Positions 16,155-25,530 of a stretch of DNA of 64,000 nucleotides are shown one piece after another; position 1 is the stretch's first letter; every line of letters begins with the position of its first letter. The position numbers and the translations under genes were made by a program. Origin of the DNA: Thermofilaceae archaeon (GTDB taxonomy: Archaea; Thermoproteota; Thermoprotei; Thermofilales; Thermofilaceae); contig JANXEW010000001.1 in the NCBI GenBank assembly GCA_025057995.1, positions 186,001 to 250,000 on the forward strand, given 5' to 3'. The notes beneath the pieces are model-generated. The model worked only from the letters and a program-made list of their open reading frames with translations, did not search any database and was not told where the DNA came from.

Positions 16155-17855
16155 GTCAAAAAGCGTTTTCCAACCCGAACTAGCGTACTCTTCGAGAACC
16201 CGCCCATATATATGGAAAAGGTATCGTACAATTTTACCCCATCCGTATAATTCTTCAACCCTCTTCCTACCCTTTAAACCCATATCCTTGGCGAGCTCAG
16301 GGTTGTCTAGCAACCGCTCTATGGAAACAGCTAGGGCTTCCGGGCTCTCAGGTGGGACGAGGACACCGGTTTCACCTTCCTTCACGAGTTCTGCTAAACC
16401 GCCGATCTGGGTAGCTACAACGGGTTTCGCCGCCGCCATAGCTTCGAGCGCTACGATACCAAAGGGCTCGTAACGGGAAGGTATGACGATTACGTCAGCT
16501 AGCTTCATGACCTTGTACAAGACGTTATCGGGGAGTCTACCGGTGAAGAGCACTTTATCGCCCAACCCGTAGCTCCTAGCCAACCATTCTAAGTGCATAC
16601 GCATCGGACCGTCCCCCGATATAACGAACTTAACGTCGCTTCTCCTTTGTAACAGTATTCTCGCGCACTCTATCAACAGATCAACGCCTTTATCGTAGAC
16701 GTGCCTGCCCGTGAAGAAGACTATCTTCTCCCAAGGGAGAGCATAGTTATCTCTCTCGCCGTGCTCGGGTTTGAAGGCGTCGAATTCTTCTAAATCTATC
16801 CCGTTAGGGAGCACGATTACTTTATCACGCGGAAGTTTAAAGGCGGCTTCCACTTCCCCTCTCATCGAGTTGCTACACACGAAGACTCTCCAAGCCTCAT
16901 AGGTAAGTCTCCACTCCCAGTAGTGTATCTGCTGTTGCATTGAAGTTGAAATGTTTCCCCTGCTTCTACCGTATTCAGTGGCGTGGATGGTCACTACGAG
17001 AGGGGCACGTAAAAGGTGCTTTAACGCAACGGCCGCTGGAGCTGTTAACCAGTCGTGAGCGTGAATGATACTCGGTTTTACCCCCTCCGTCAGGACTTTA
17101 GCTACAATCAAGGCGTTGAAAGCATACACCCATGAGACGAGACCGGTGGATCTAAGCGAAAAAGGGTCAACTCTCATTACCTTCAACCTTTCCGCTCTCT
17201 CATCATGTACTCGGCCCGGAAGCCCTATGGTGGCGACAAATACATCGGCGTAACTCGTCAAACGCTTTGTCATGCTGGTGACAGCACGGCCTAGTCCCCC
17301 GACCATGTGGGGAGGGTACTCCCAAGATGCGTGAAGTATACTGAATCCACCGTTAGAGTATTGTTGAAAACCGCTTGACGACTCTCTCCTAAACCGGGAA
17401 TTCTTCAATCTTTCAAAGACTTCGTCAGCTGAACTCATGAGGAAGGACTCGATGCTCTTAATGGCTTCTGAGACGAGCCCCTGCCCCCCACGCTCCTCCT
17501 CCCTCGTATATATTGAAAAGCGGAATGGCACTCTAAGTCTCTTCGCGATGATGTACGCTGCAAGACCCCCCCTCCACTCATGACCTTCTACCAAACTCAC
17601 GTTCCTAGGGTCAAGCTTGTAAGGCAGTTCAGCTAGTGTGGTAAAGAGCTCCATGAAAGCTTCTTCCACTACATCCGACACCGCTACACGAGGGGATAGA
17701 CCGCCGCCGACTACTTCAATCCCGTCCAGGTTGCGTCTCCCCTCGAAACCGAGGAGGAGAACCTTCCCTCCATCAACGTTTTCCCTAACCCACTTTGCTA
17801 GTTGACCGATACGCTTCAGGGGTTCAAGCTCGTTCGTCACGTGAAGCACAACCAT
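16122..17855 (-). CDS. Glycogen/starch synthase-like glycosyltransferase (GT4/GT5)
   Basis: A 577-residue retaining glycosyltransferase with the GT-B fold. Residues 1-175 are a poorly conserved Rossmann-like extension. The catalytic part begins at WEYPPHMVGGLGRAV (about 188), the GGLG loop being the nucleotide-sugar contact of glycogen synthases, then IHAHDWL, and in the second half the GDGPMRMHLEW and SRYEPFGIVALEAMAAAKPVV motifs with the E-x7-E pair. It probably elongates alpha-1,4-glucan from NDP-glucose. Its neighbours are GH57 alpha-glucan enzymes, supporting a storage-glucan role. Residues 172-183 may be a linker between two domains. Confidence 0.85.
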   Translation of the reverse strand: MVVLHVTNELEPLKRIGQLAKWVRENVDGGKVLLLGFEGRRNLDGIEVVGGGLSPRVAVSDVVEEAFMELFTTLAELPYKLDPRNVSLVEGHEWRGGLAAYIIAKRLRVPFRFSIYTREEERGGQGLVSEAIKSIESFLMSSADEVFERLKNSRFRRESSSGFQQYSNGGFSILHASWEYPPHMVGGLGRAVTSMTKRLTSYADVFVATIGLPGRVHDERAERLKVMRVDPFSLRSTGLVSWVYAFNALIVAKVLTEGVKPSIIHAHDWLTAPAAVALKHLLRAPLVVTIHATEYGRSRGNISTSMQQQIHYWEWRLTYEAWRVFVCSNSMRGEVEAAFKLPRDKVIVLPNGIDLEEFDAFKPEHGERDNYALPWEKIVFFTGRHVYDKGVDLLIECARILLQRRSDVKFVISGDGPMRMHLEWLARSYGLGDKVLFTGRLPDNVLYKVMKLADVIVIPSRYEPFGIVALEAMAAAKPVVATQIGGLAELVKEGETGVLVPPESPEALAVSIERLLDNPELAKDMGLKGRKRVEELYGWGKIVRYLFHIYGRVLEEYASSGWKTLFDSSISPPQLKH

Positions 17856-17886
17856 ACGTATCGCAACTCCTCGATCGCGTCGTGAT

Positions 17887-18111
17887 CTAACAGAAGAGGC
17901 TGCTTATTTTCATTATCCCGAGCTCTGTCAAGTAAACCTTAGGACCGTTTAAAATAACGTAATCCATGCCGCGTAGAACCTTGAGGGCATCGTCGATCTC
18001 TCGTGGAGTAACCCCTATTATCTTAGCCAACAGCTCTACTTCAATAGCCCTGTACTCGTCTACAGCCGATAAAGCGTGAAGAGTCTTCAGTATCTCAAAC
18101 GGATCTAACAT
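17887..18111 (-). CDS. Small winged-helix protein
   Basis: A 74-residue protein with a winged-helix pattern: helix (DPFEILKTLHALSAV), helix (EYRAIEVELLAKIIG), recognition helix (TPREIDDALKVLRGM) and a wing (DYVILNGPKVYLTELGIMKI). It lies 31 bases upstream of the glycosyltransferase on the same strand and may regulate the glucan genes, which is inference. The start is the ATG at 18111; a T/A-rich box lies just before it. Confidence 0.65.
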   Translation of the reverse strand: MLDPFEILKTLHALSAVDEYRAIEVELLAKIIGVTPREIDDALKVLRGMDYVILNGPKVYLTELGIMKISSLFC

Positions 18112-18175
18112 CGGAATAAAGTTGAGCTAGGTGACTAAAATTTTTTAGGGTGTAAGCGGAGTCCAGTGCGAGCTT

Positions 18176-19852
18176 ATGGCTAGAATTCTACCGGAGTTTG
18201 CTGCTTACCTACCAGGTGAACGCGTCAAACTCGTAGTGGAAACCGAGAAAGGTGGCGAGCTGCTACTTAAGAGTAGCTTTGAACCCTTACGTCGGCTTAG
18301 CGTAAGCCCCGGCGTATCGGTAATTGAAATTGACGCCGGAGATCCAGGGGTTTACGAAATAGTGTTGGAACCGGAGGGGGTTGCCGCCTCTTTAGCTGTT
18401 CTAGAGCGGCCTTCAACTCCACCTCTCGTAGCTATAGTTTTCCACAACCATCAAGCTCCAAATTATTCACCGAATGGATCAATAAGAGAACCTTGGGCTT
18501 TTAAACACACATGGGAAAACGAGTTTCACCCCTACTTTGAAGGCGGCGCATATTACGTTCAAGCTAAACTATTGAAGAAGTGGGATATCGCGTGGAACGC
18601 GAACCTCTCGCCGAGTCTCCTTCAACAATGGGTTGATCTGGTAAAACGTGGCGTCGTCATAAACTCTGATAGCGTTTACCTCTGTATAGGACCTGAAAGT
18701 CCCGCGGCAAACAGGGTAGCTGAAACGTTGCAGACTTTTATTGAGTTATCGAGAGGGAGGCTGGAAGTTCTTACGAGTTTCTACTCTCATCCCTTGTCAG
18801 GCTACATCGTTGAGTCCTTCGGTTGGATCGACCTCCTTAGAGAGGAGCTTAAGCTCGGCAAAGCTATAACGAGCCAAGTGATTGGAGTAGACCCTAGAGG
18901 GGTCTGGTTACCGGAAATGTCGTTCTCTATGAAGCTTATTCCAATCTTACTTGACCTTGGAATCGAGTATACGATACTAGATTCGGTGAGTCACTTCACT
19001 GGTGCTGTTGGAGATAAAGGTGGGATCTTTGAGCCGTATACTCTCGACGGACTTACAGTTTTCTTCAGGCATACAGGTCTTTCAGACTTGTGGAGTTTCA
19101 AGTATAGCAACGTAAAGAGTTTAAAGGAAGCGGAGGTAGCCGCTCGCGAGCTAACCCTTAGGATCGTTCTAGAGGCTTACTTAAACAGAGCTAAACCACT
19201 AACCTTAGCATTAGACGGTGAAAATTGGATGGTGTTACCGTCTCCGAAACCGACTACCCCAGTTTTATTCGATGAATTATTGCACCAGTTGAAAATAGCT
19301 GAGAGGAAGGGGTTGATCAAGATGGTGAAGCTGAGCGAGATCGTAAAGGAAGGGGGGTCAAGGAGATTGTTGAGCGTACCGTCTAAAAGCTGGATGGGAG
19401 GATACGATAAGTGGACGAGCGAGAGAGCTGTCGTTCAAGAGAAGATTTGGGCGAACGTCGTAAACGCCTACGAGACTTTCAAGGCGTTAGTGAACAGCGT
19501 AGGCTGCAGGGAGGAGGATCTACTAGCTCTCATGCATGTTGTAAACAGCGACCACATATGGGCTGAGTTCGCGGATGAAAGTTTTTCGCACGAATGGGCT
19601 TCAACTCTAGAGAACAGGTTAAACCTAGTTCTCGCTTCAATTAAGTTGGAGGGCTTCTCAAACGGTAAATTGAAGTTGTGTAACAAATTTGACAGACCTG
19701 TACGCGTTTATTTACGCGAAGACGGAACGGTGAGGGAGGTAACTCTCCCTACGGGCTTTAGCGAAATAGAGGTAGCTGGATCTCTCGTCGAGATTGAACT
19801 TAAGGGTTGGAGGAAAAGCTTCAAGCTATGTAAACCGTTGGTGAAGAAGTAA
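18176..19852 (+). CDS. GH57 family glycoside hydrolase (alpha-glucan-acting)
   Basis: A 558-residue protein with the five GH57 conserved regions: region 1 FHNHQAPN, the WNANLSPSLLQQW segment, the nucleophile in WLPEMSFS (E247) and the acid/base in LALDGENWM (D347). The first 75 residues are a beta-rich domain placed ahead of the barrel. GH57 enzymes act on alpha-1,4 or alpha-1,6 glucans as amylases, branching enzymes or 4-alpha-glucanotransferases. The exact activity is not evident, although the neighbouring synthase suggests glycogen turnover. It has no signal peptide, so it acts in the cytoplasm. Confidence 0.85.
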   Translation: MARILPEFAAYLPGERVKLVVETEKGGELLLKSSFEPLRRLSVSPGVSVIEIDAGDPGVYEIVLEPEGVAASLAVLERPSTPPLVAIVFHNHQAPNYSPNGSIREPWAFKHTWENEFHPYFEGGAYYVQAKLLKKWDIAWNANLSPSLLQQWVDLVKRGVVINSDSVYLCIGPESPAANRVAETLQTFIELSRGRLEVLTSFYSHPLSGYIVESFGWIDLLREELKLGKAITSQVIGVDPRGVWLPEMSFSMKLIPILLDLGIEYTILDSVSHFTGAVGDKGGIFEPYTLDGLTVFFRHTGLSDLWSFKYSNVKSLKEAEVAARELTLRIVLEAYLNRAKPLTLALDGENWMVLPSPKPTTPVLFDELLHQLKIAERKGLIKMVKLSEIVKEGGSRRLLSVPSKSWMGGYDKWTSERAVVQEKIWANVVNAYETFKALVNSVGCREEDLLALMHVVNSDHIWAEFADESFSHEWASTLENRLNLVLASIKLEGFSNGKLKLCNKFDRPVRVYLREDGTVREVTLPTGFSEIEVAGSLVEIELKGWRKSFKLCKPLVKK

Positions 19853-19903
19853 AAGGAAAGCGTTTTTTAAGGAGCATCTCAGTATAATCCCACGTGAACT
19901 ACC

Positions 19904-20983
19904 TTGGATCTCGTGCTCTATCTTGAGATGAATCAGCCGATTGAATTGAAGAAAGAACCTCCAACGAGAGTGAGTGAATGGGTAGATCTAGTAGATGAAG
20001 CGGTGATGCGAAAGCGTTTCGAAGAAGCGGCGGGTAGGTGTTACACTCAACTTATGAAGGTGTTGGAGGAACTTATCCCTCACGGTTTTAAAGTTGGGGT
20101 TAAGGTCAGCGGTACTTTTCTTGAACAAGCGGAGCGCTGGGGCAAATGGTTGCTAGAAGAGCTGACGTCACTCGTCTCACGTGGGGCTGTAGAGTTGATA
20201 GCGGGACCATACTTCAACAGTCCCCCACTCTTGATACCTAACGATGAGTTCGTGGATCAAGTTAGGCTGCATGTGAAAAAGGTGGAGGAGGTTTTCGGCT
20301 GTAAGCCTAGAGTATTCGCTGGACCCTACTTAGCTTACTCAGACGAAGTTGGAAGGTTAGTGTCTGACGAACTGGGCTTCAAGGCGGCGTTAACGGAAGG
20401 TGTGGCCCAAGTTTTAGCCTGGAGGTCCCCCCACTTCGTATATAAACATCCGGCAAGGGATTTGTTGCTCCTACCACGGGATCAAACCCTTAGCAACGAG
20501 ATAGCGTTCGGCTTAGGCAAGTGGTTGACGGCAGCTATCTTAGCTGAAAAAGCTTCACACGTCGAAGGTCACGCCGTGTTGTTAGGAGTTCCAGCGGAGA
20601 CCTTTGGCCTAGCAATTCCAGCGACTGCTGGTGTGTTTGAGTTCCTCCGTTGGCTACCCCGAGAATTAGCCAAGTACCCGTGGGCTAGCTTCGCAACTCC
20701 AAGCGAGGCTATTGAAAAACATGAGCCGATCGACGTGTTAAGTATCCCCAATCCGGTATCGTGGCTTGAGTCGGGTGACCTTAGGCTGCTGAGCGAAAAC
20801 CTTCTTCAACAAGTCGTCCTATCTCTTCTAACGGAATTAAGAGGTCTAGCTGCTGAAAAAGGTTATCAAAAAGCTTGGCGTCTTCTAACTCAAAGCGACT
20901 TACTCCTCTCTCTACGTAACGTTTCGACGGCGATCCGTGCTTTAAAGGCAACGTGCGCTCTTCGAGAGGCTCTAGCAGGCTAG
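19904..20983 (+). CDS. GH57-fold protein without catalytic residues (pseudoenzyme)
   Basis: A 359-residue relative of the GH57 protein encoded tail to tail with it (next entry). The two align along most of this chain, for example TEG-x5-L-x-WRSP-x2-VYK and the EFLRWLPREL region. At every catalytic site the residue is changed: region-1 His becomes N10 (EMNQP), region-2 His becomes N105 (YFNS), the nucleophile Glu becomes Y142 (FAGPYLAY) and the acid/base Asp becomes P230 (GVPAETFG). It should keep the fold and possibly bind glucan without cleaving it. The start is a TTG at 19904. GH57 amylase-like homologues lacking catalytic residues are a known group. Confidence 0.8.
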   Translation: MDLVLYLEMNQPIELKKEPPTRVSEWVDLVDEAVMRKRFEEAAGRCYTQLMKVLEELIPHGFKVGVKVSGTFLEQAERWGKWLLEELTSLVSRGAVELIAGPYFNSPPLLIPNDEFVDQVRLHVKKVEEVFGCKPRVFAGPYLAYSDEVGRLVSDELGFKAALTEGVAQVLAWRSPHFVYKHPARDLLLLPRDQTLSNEIAFGLGKWLTAAILAEKASHVEGHAVLLGVPAETFGLAIPATAGVFEFLRWLPRELAKYPWASFATPSEAIEKHEPIDVLSIPNPVSWLESGDLRLLSENLLQQVVLSLLTELRGLAAEKGYQKAWRLLTQSDLLLSLRNVSTAIRALKATCALREALAG

Positions 20984-22554
20984 TAAACGCTTGAAAGTTT
21001 TCCCCTCCTTGAAGACAACTCTTCTAGAAGGGTTAGGAAACGTTTCCTTAGCTCTTCACCGCTTACAGCTTTCAACTCTTCGATCCTGCGGGCAGCTTCC
21101 TCATCGTAGAGAACATTTCTAAACCATTCGGCAATATGTCCATTCTTTACGTGAAACTCTAAGCTCTTGATCGGAATCTTCTTTATAGTATCAGCTAAGT
21201 CGAGGACACTAGCTGCAGAGTACGGCGTTGGGACTCCTACATCTTCATAGAACTGGAAGGCTAAGGTGTCCGGTAGAGGCCTGAACCAAGATGGGGGAAC
21301 CCCTCTTCTCAAAGCTTTCTCGAAAATTCTCGACTCGAGATCCATCACGGCCTCATGGAAAGCTGCGAAAGCGTGGTACGGTGTTGGGTAGGGGCTGAAA
21401 TAGCTGTGAACCTCACCCGGGCCTCCGGCTTTCGTGCTCATGTAGTAATAGTGGTCGCTGATGGAGAGCAGCCTCCACAACCTAATCAAAGTCTCGTCCC
21501 CTAGACCCTTGACTAGAAACTCCAGTCTCGACTCCCTTTTCAAAGCCAGGTTTTGCATAGGGTTACCGACCCAAGCCGAAAGATCTCTCTCAACGTCGGC
21601 CCAGGAGACTGGTTCTGGAGCGTCGATTTCTCCCACTGGCTCATGGGAGTCGACCGTTTCGCTCGGCTTCGCGAAACTGAGGCCCCAAAGCTCTGCTTCG
21701 CGGGGAAGCCACTCAAAGAACTTGAAGATTCCAGTCTCTTGAGGATAGTGTTCACCTATTGTTTCATAATCTATGAATATACATATCACCTGCCCTGGTG
21801 TAGCAGCGAGCCAAGCCGCGTACTTCTCGGCTGTCAACGGGTATTGATCCCAGTCGCGAGAAGCGAAACGGAACCCGATGTCGTCGCTTAGTCTATAATT
21901 ACGTAAGAGTACTTTAACGTTAGACCCTTTAGCCTTGTAGACGTAGTTAGGCGAACGCCAGCCTAGCAATCGTTCAGCACCTTCAGTGACTACGGCTTTA
22001 AATCCTAGCTCTTCAGCTACAGCAGCTACACCGTTATCGTATATCAACTCTGTGTTCTCAAAAACCCTTGGTTCTACACCTAAAAGGTCACGTACCGTTC
22101 TCCTGTGCTCCTCTACCTGCTCTACAAACTCTTCACGGGAGATGAGGTAAGCTAGGGAATGGTAGTACGTCTGACCCAAGACTTCACACCGACTATGCCG
22201 TGCCACTTGACTAAAAAGGTCTAGAAGCTCAGGTGCCCAACGGGACGCCTGCTCTAACAAAACTCCGGAAAAACTGTAGGCCACTCTAAAATGCTCGTGC
22301 TCATCTAAAAGCTGGAGGAAGAGCGAGGTCGCAGGCTTATAGCAGCGCTCCGAAACCCTTTCAAACACTTTTCTAGTTAAGTCGAGGTCAAAGTATACGT
22401 TCTCCAAGTCTTCAGGCTTGAGACCCCCGCCCGATTCCAAACAAGCAAATCTTTTCTCATGAATCCTTTGGTACAGCCTATACGGCTGATGAACTTCAAA
22501 AATGAGAATTATCTCAGGGGCAGCGCTAGGAAACCCTTCCGCTTCAGCAGCCAT
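20980..22554 (-). CDS. GH57 alpha-amylase-type hydrolase (catalytic)
   Basis: Region 1 is FEVHQPYRL; region 2 is GQTYYHS; the nucleophile is the second Glu of VFENTELIY (E169 from this start) and the acid/base is the Asp of FIDYETIGEHYP (D262). This matches the MJ1611-type GH57 alpha-amylases. The frame is open back to a GTG at 22614, which would add 20 residues; the ATG at 22554 is preferred because the family starts a few residues before HQP and a CTTATACG box lies about 25 bases upstream. An ATATTTTA box before 22614 keeps the longer form possible. It overlaps the pseudoenzyme by 4 bases, tail to tail. Confidence 0.83.
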   Translation of the reverse strand: MAAEAEGFPSAAPEIILIFEVHQPYRLYQRIHEKRFACLESGGGLKPEDLENVYFDLDLTRKVFERVSERCYKPATSLFLQLLDEHEHFRVAYSFSGVLLEQASRWAPELLDLFSQVARHSRCEVLGQTYYHSLAYLISREEFVEQVEEHRRTVRDLLGVEPRVFENTELIYDNGVAAVAEELGFKAVVTEGAERLLGWRSPNYVYKAKGSNVKVLLRNYRLSDDIGFRFASRDWDQYPLTAEKYAAWLAATPGQVICIFIDYETIGEHYPQETGIFKFFEWLPREAELWGLSFAKPSETVDSHEPVGEIDAPEPVSWADVERDLSAWVGNPMQNLALKRESRLEFLVKGLGDETLIRLWRLLSISDHYYYMSTKAGGPGEVHSYFSPYPTPYHAFAAFHEAVMDLESRIFEKALRRGVPPSWFRPLPDTLAFQFYEDVGVPTPYSAASVLDLADTIKKIPIKSLEFHVKNGHIAEWFRNVLYDEEAARRIEELKAVSGEELRKRFLTLLEELSSRRGKLSSVY

Positions 22555-22704
22555 ATGGACAAGTAAAGAAAACAAACGTATAAGCGTTCCGTCCAACAGT
22601 TCCAGTAAAAGCACTACATACAGCCCATCCTTAAAATATCATTTTTTAATATTCTGATACATTTTTAAATAAAGTTTATAGGATCAAGCTTATCTATAAA
22701 AGGG

Positions 22705-24813
22705 ATGGCGACTGAAGTTAGGAGGGAGGTCGTCGAGTACTTGCCTGGTTTGACTGTTCGTTCGTTGTTGATCGGTGTGCCCTTACTGTTGCTGTACGCT
22801 TACCTTAGCGTCGTAGTAGGCTTGTACACTGACAAGGCCGGCACGTTCGGCACCTTCATCATACCCATGATCTACCTCATCATAATCCTAGAACTCTTGG
22901 GGAGAACAAACCCCAAGATGAGGCTAACGCCACAAGAACTAGTATTCATCTTCTCACTATTCACGTTCATGGGGATGCACAGCCACTTATTCATGCACGC
23001 GGCGGCTCACGGCAACCCTCCTCAGTATATTTGGAGTTGTATTCCTTGGGGTGATTATCTTGCTTTTACTATTGATGCTTTGAGGGATTATTGGAGTCGT
23101 GCTGTTCCTGCTGTTAGTGTTCCTCCTGAGCCTTTGCGTTTTGATGTTGCTAGGATGGTTGTTCAAGGCCGTAGTCCTGGTGAAGCTATTCCTTGGGGTA
23201 GTGTGCTTCAGCCTTTGTTGTATTGGGGTTTAGTCTACGTCTTCTACAGTTTTATTAGCGCTTGGGTTGCTTTCGCCTTCGGTAAGCCTTGGGCTGAAGA
23301 GGAGAGGCTTGTCTTCCCGTTAGCTGTACCTAGCCTCTACTTGTTTAGAGAAGCTAGTGAAGTCTCTACAGGCGGTAAATCCCGTTTATTCGACTTCACT
23401 ATACCTCACACTAAGGTATTCTGGGCTATGTTCGTAGTAGGCATCATCAGCGGAATCAACCCTATACTAGCTGAACTACTACCAGCATTCCCGATAGCAG
23501 CATGGTGGGGAGAAACAAACGTAACACTACCATTCCTAGCATCACTACTACCCGGAGTTTACGCGGCAGCCATATTCTTCATACCGCAAGTAGCCGTAGG
23601 TTTAGTTATGCCGAATGACGCGTTGGTTACGTTAATTCTCTCGTGGGTTGTATTCGGCGTGATCTACCAGTACGTTGGAGTGGCTACGGGGCAAGTTCAG
23701 TACCAACCGGGGATGGAATACGTTTGGCCTTGGGAGGCTTACCCAGGAGTCTGGATGCCGTTCCCCTACCGTTTCATAGCGGCTAACGGTATAGGAGTGT
23801 CCATCTTCCTTTGGTTGCTTTTCAGATACAGGAAGAGGGTCGTCGACGTTTTCTCGACACTGTGGAAGAGGGATATTGTTGAGCAAGGCTTGTCGATGAG
23901 GCTTGTAACAATACTAATGCTCATAGGCTTCTTCGGCTGGTACGCCCTCATGCTAGCAGAACAAGCAAGTCCAGTTGTGGCGCTCCTCGTCCCGATCTGG
24001 GCGCTATTATTCAACATAACGTTTGCTAGAGTGTTTGCTGAAGTCTTCTGGCACGTGGGAACAGGGTGGGGTCACGCATGGATACCAACCTACGAATTTG
24101 GTAGGTTGGTTCACGGGTGGCCTGACTCCGCCGGAGTTACGTGGGATAACCCAATGACCAACCCATCCTGGTTCACTGTAGCTAGACACATGGCCAATAT
24201 TCACAACTGGAATATAAGCTTCAGCCCGTTGACAGCCGGACACCAGGTTACACTGTATAAATTAGCTCACGACCTGAAGATGAAGATGACAGATCTGCTT
24301 ATAGCAATTATCCTCGGCTCTATAGTGTTCTCGTTCGTAGCGATGCCCCTTGAGGCATTCTTCATCCTCCACACAAAGGGAGGACTTAACGCTACAAACG
24401 CTTCTGGAGCAAACTGGTGGCCGTGGATGGCCGCAGGCTGGTACCACAGAGGTTACTGGATGGGCGCAGGGATGACCCCTGACGTTGTAGGCTGGCTCTT
24501 CTACGGTGTCGGTATCGCCTTGGGCATAATATTCTACTTACTGAAAGCAAGGTTTACATGGTTCTGGTTTATAAGCGTGCCAGCCTTGTACGTAGGCATG
24601 ACGATAGTAACTTACATGTGGTTGACTTCTCTACTTGCTTTAATCATCAAGTTTGTTGCTATCAGGACTGTAGGTATTAAACGCTACGAGGAGTATGCAA
24701 TGCCCGCGTGCGCAGGATGGATCCTCGGCTTCGGCGCCGCCTGGCTACCAGCAGCTCTCGTCAACATGTTCACTGTCGTGCTACCGAGAGTAGGAGCTCT
24801 CTGGCTACCTTAA
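22705..24813 (+). CDS. Large polytopic membrane protein, DUF6785/DUF6784-like
   Basis: A 702-residue protein with about 14 membrane helices and aromatic, Trp-rich loops (WPWEAYPGVWMPFPY, HVGTGWGHAWIP, WWPWMAAGWYHRGYW). It resembles the DUF6785/DUF6784 proteins, distant relatives of oligopeptide-transporter-like carriers common in heterotrophic archaea and Planctomycetes; no function is proven. A TTTATAGG box lies 27 bases before the ATG, suggesting a leaderless message. Codon use changes abruptly inside the gene: C-ending up to 23016, T-ending from 23017 to 23232, A-ending around 23464-23550. It may import sugars or peptides for the nearby hydrolases, which is inference. Confidence 0.72.
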   Translation: MATEVRREVVEYLPGLTVRSLLIGVPLLLLYAYLSVVVGLYTDKAGTFGTFIIPMIYLIIILELLGRTNPKMRLTPQELVFIFSLFTFMGMHSHLFMHAAAHGNPPQYIWSCIPWGDYLAFTIDALRDYWSRAVPAVSVPPEPLRFDVARMVVQGRSPGEAIPWGSVLQPLLYWGLVYVFYSFISAWVAFAFGKPWAEEERLVFPLAVPSLYLFREASEVSTGGKSRLFDFTIPHTKVFWAMFVVGIISGINPILAELLPAFPIAAWWGETNVTLPFLASLLPGVYAAAIFFIPQVAVGLVMPNDALVTLILSWVVFGVIYQYVGVATGQVQYQPGMEYVWPWEAYPGVWMPFPYRFIAANGIGVSIFLWLLFRYRKRVVDVFSTLWKRDIVEQGLSMRLVTILMLIGFFGWYALMLAEQASPVVALLVPIWALLFNITFARVFAEVFWHVGTGWGHAWIPTYEFGRLVHGWPDSAGVTWDNPMTNPSWFTVARHMANIHNWNISFSPLTAGHQVTLYKLAHDLKMKMTDLLIAIILGSIVFSFVAMPLEAFFILHTKGGLNATNASGANWWPWMAAGWYHRGYWMGAGMTPDVVGWLFYGVGIALGIIFYLLKARFTWFWFISVPALYVGMTIVTYMWLTSLLALIIKFVAIRTVGIKRYEEYAMPACAGWILGFGAAWLPAALVNMFTVVLPRVGALWLP

Positions 24814-24837
24814 AACTAGTTAAATTAAAATTATTTT

Positions 24838-25530
24838 TTATGTTATTATTTCGTTGTTGATTTCCCTCTTTTTAATATATTTTGATATAGATGTAACAAC
24901 TTTAGAATATTTTTTCAGCCTCCTATATCCACTAAGGCTGGGCAGCAAACCGGCTGCCCTAAGCTTACCTAGCATCTTCTCAATCTCTTCCTTGCTAAGT
25001 CTTAGTTGCTCTGATGCTTTCTCAAGACTTTCACTTTCCGCTATAGCTTCAAGGATCCTTAACTCATGATCGCTTTTAACGGAGCAAAACCCTGAGAGAA
25101 GCTCTAACAGTGCATCTTCGACAGCCGTTTTAACTATTAGGTATAGTTCGTCTTCATCAATAACGAATAGGTCACGTAGCTCTATAACCTCGACGCCGAG
25201 GGTATCTGCCAAGCTCCTACTGGATTCTGGAACGTGCCTAGCTACAATCATAGGTTTTGCACCGAGGATCAGTGCGTTCACATAAGCTTGTTTCACTTCT
25301 GATGGGCTTGCGCTGCCAGCCTTTACCTCGACAGCGTATTGTTCCCCCTCTTTTCCTTTTGCTATAATGTCGACTTCGCCCACCTGCAAGTTGTTTATGG
25401 TAAGCTTTACCTCTTCTTCGACTACCGTGTATCCTCTTTCCTCTAAGGCTTTCTTAGCTACTTCAACGCTGGCTCGCCCCCTCACGTTTATCGACCATCT
25501 AATCTTTAGAGCATCAATTAAAGTTTCCAA
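24838..25530 (-). CDS. PD-(D/E)XK nuclease-like protein with C-terminal helix-turn-helix
   Basis: A 230-residue protein. Residues 10-115 fit a PD-(D/E)XK nuclease core: GEVDIIAKG provides the metal-binding Asp (about residue 54) and YAVEVKAGSAS the E-x-K pair (about 69-71), with a following helix (SEVKQAYVNALILGAK). Residues 145-220 are helical with an HTH-like segment (SESLEKASEQLRLSKEEIEKML). Similar archaeal proteins are described as RecB-family or Holliday-junction-like endonucleases of unknown role. The start overlaps the deacetylase gene by 13 bases, so the two form an operon. Confidence 0.72.
   Translation of the reverse strand: METLIDALKIRWSINVRGRASVEVAKKALEERGYTVVEEEVKLTINNLQVGEVDIIAKGKEGEQYAVEVKAGSASPSEVKQAYVNALILGAKPMIVARHVPESSRSLADTLGVEVIELRDLFVIDEDELYLIVKTAVEDALLELLSGFCSVKSDHELRILEAIAESESLEKASEQLRLSKEEIEKMLGKLRAAGLLPSLSGYRRLKKYSKVVTSISKYIKKREINNEIIT

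Noticed and set aside
22554-22614. Extra 20 residues at the start of the GH57 amylase as a signal peptide
   Set aside because: The extension has acidic and polar residues and no clear cleavage site, so an exported form is not supported.
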